A stretch of 12,943 nucleotides of DNA, taken from the NCBI GenBank assembly GCA_026770585.1, contig MU646895.1:64742-77684 (forward strand). Direction: 5' to 3'. Below, one piece after another: positions 12,763 through 12,943 of the stretch. The stretch is from Baffinella frigidus (Eukaryota; Cryptophyceae; Cryptomonadales; Baffinellaceae). The notes beneath the pieces were generated by a model. It ran no database searches. It saw nothing but the letters and a program-made list of their open reading frames with translations, and was not told where the DNA came from. Within the stretch, counting starts at the first letter, position 1; each line of letters begins with the position of its first letter. A program made the position numbers and the translations under genes.

Positions 12763-12943
12763 CCTTAAACCCTAAACTCTACACCCTGAACCCTAAACCC
12801 CAAAACCTACTCCCTGCACCCTACACTCTACACCCCACACCCTACACACCTACTCCCTACAACCTACACCTTTCACCCTACACCCCTTCTCCCTACACAT
12901 TACACCCTACACCCTTCATCCTCCACCCTCCACCCTCCACCCT
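12763..12943. repeat. C-strand heptamer array with CCCTACA and CCCTCCA variants
   Basis: CCCTAAA at the left gives way to CCCTACA and, at the very end, CACCCTC units. It follows the G-strand tract after about 32 bp, another G-to-C switch, and runs off the window. Confidence 0.9.

Overview
This is eukaryotic, nuclear, subtelomere-like DNA. About a fifth of it is degenerate plant-type telomeric heptamer (CCCTAAA/TTTAGGG) in both orientations, mixed with microsatellites, minisatellites and at least six kinds of terminal-inverted-repeat or fold-back element. There are GT-AG splice signals and nothing bacterial: no operons, ribosome binding sites, rRNA or tRNA. TTTAGGG telomeres occur in plants, green algae, dinoflagellates, chromerids and some apicomplexans. 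GC-rich codons and a TPR gene with small exons would suit a chromerid or dinoflagellate-like alga, but that is a guess.

Layout: 1-370 C-strand telomeric repeats. 371-1500 dispersed repeats, including three 59-bp coding-like copies; the last runs into telomeric repeats at 1496. 1648-2367 two copies of a 105-bp cloverleaf-like inverted-repeat element (family A) around a TG/GA microsatellite. 2371-3585 a telomeric array that switches from G-strand to C-strand, like an end-to-end fusion. 3586-5540 mostly unassigned, with one possible small plus-strand exon and a 110-bp tandem repeat. 5543-6529 a nest of inverted-repeat elements. 6841-12943 repeats interleaved with pieces of a minus-strand gene.

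The main result is that minus-strand gene. At least five short exons (12134-12226, 11511-11579, 9856-9945, 9063-9153, 7480-7529) have AG/GT borders, compatible phases and the right order. Joined conceptually they give consecutive tetratricopeptide repeats (TPRs) of exactly 35 residues, continuous across every junction. Each exon is accompanied by partial duplicate copies on the same strand in its own interval. The introns hold the telomeric tracts, minisatellites and fold-back elements, and telomeric heptamers appear to supply some of the splice sites. Neither the start nor the stop codon can be identified, so the gene is partial here.

The second result is family A. Its five copies keep internal hairpins while the arm sequences change in a compensating way, so structure seems to be conserved as well as sequence. 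Most long open frames in the window are chance reading through repeats and are not annotated.
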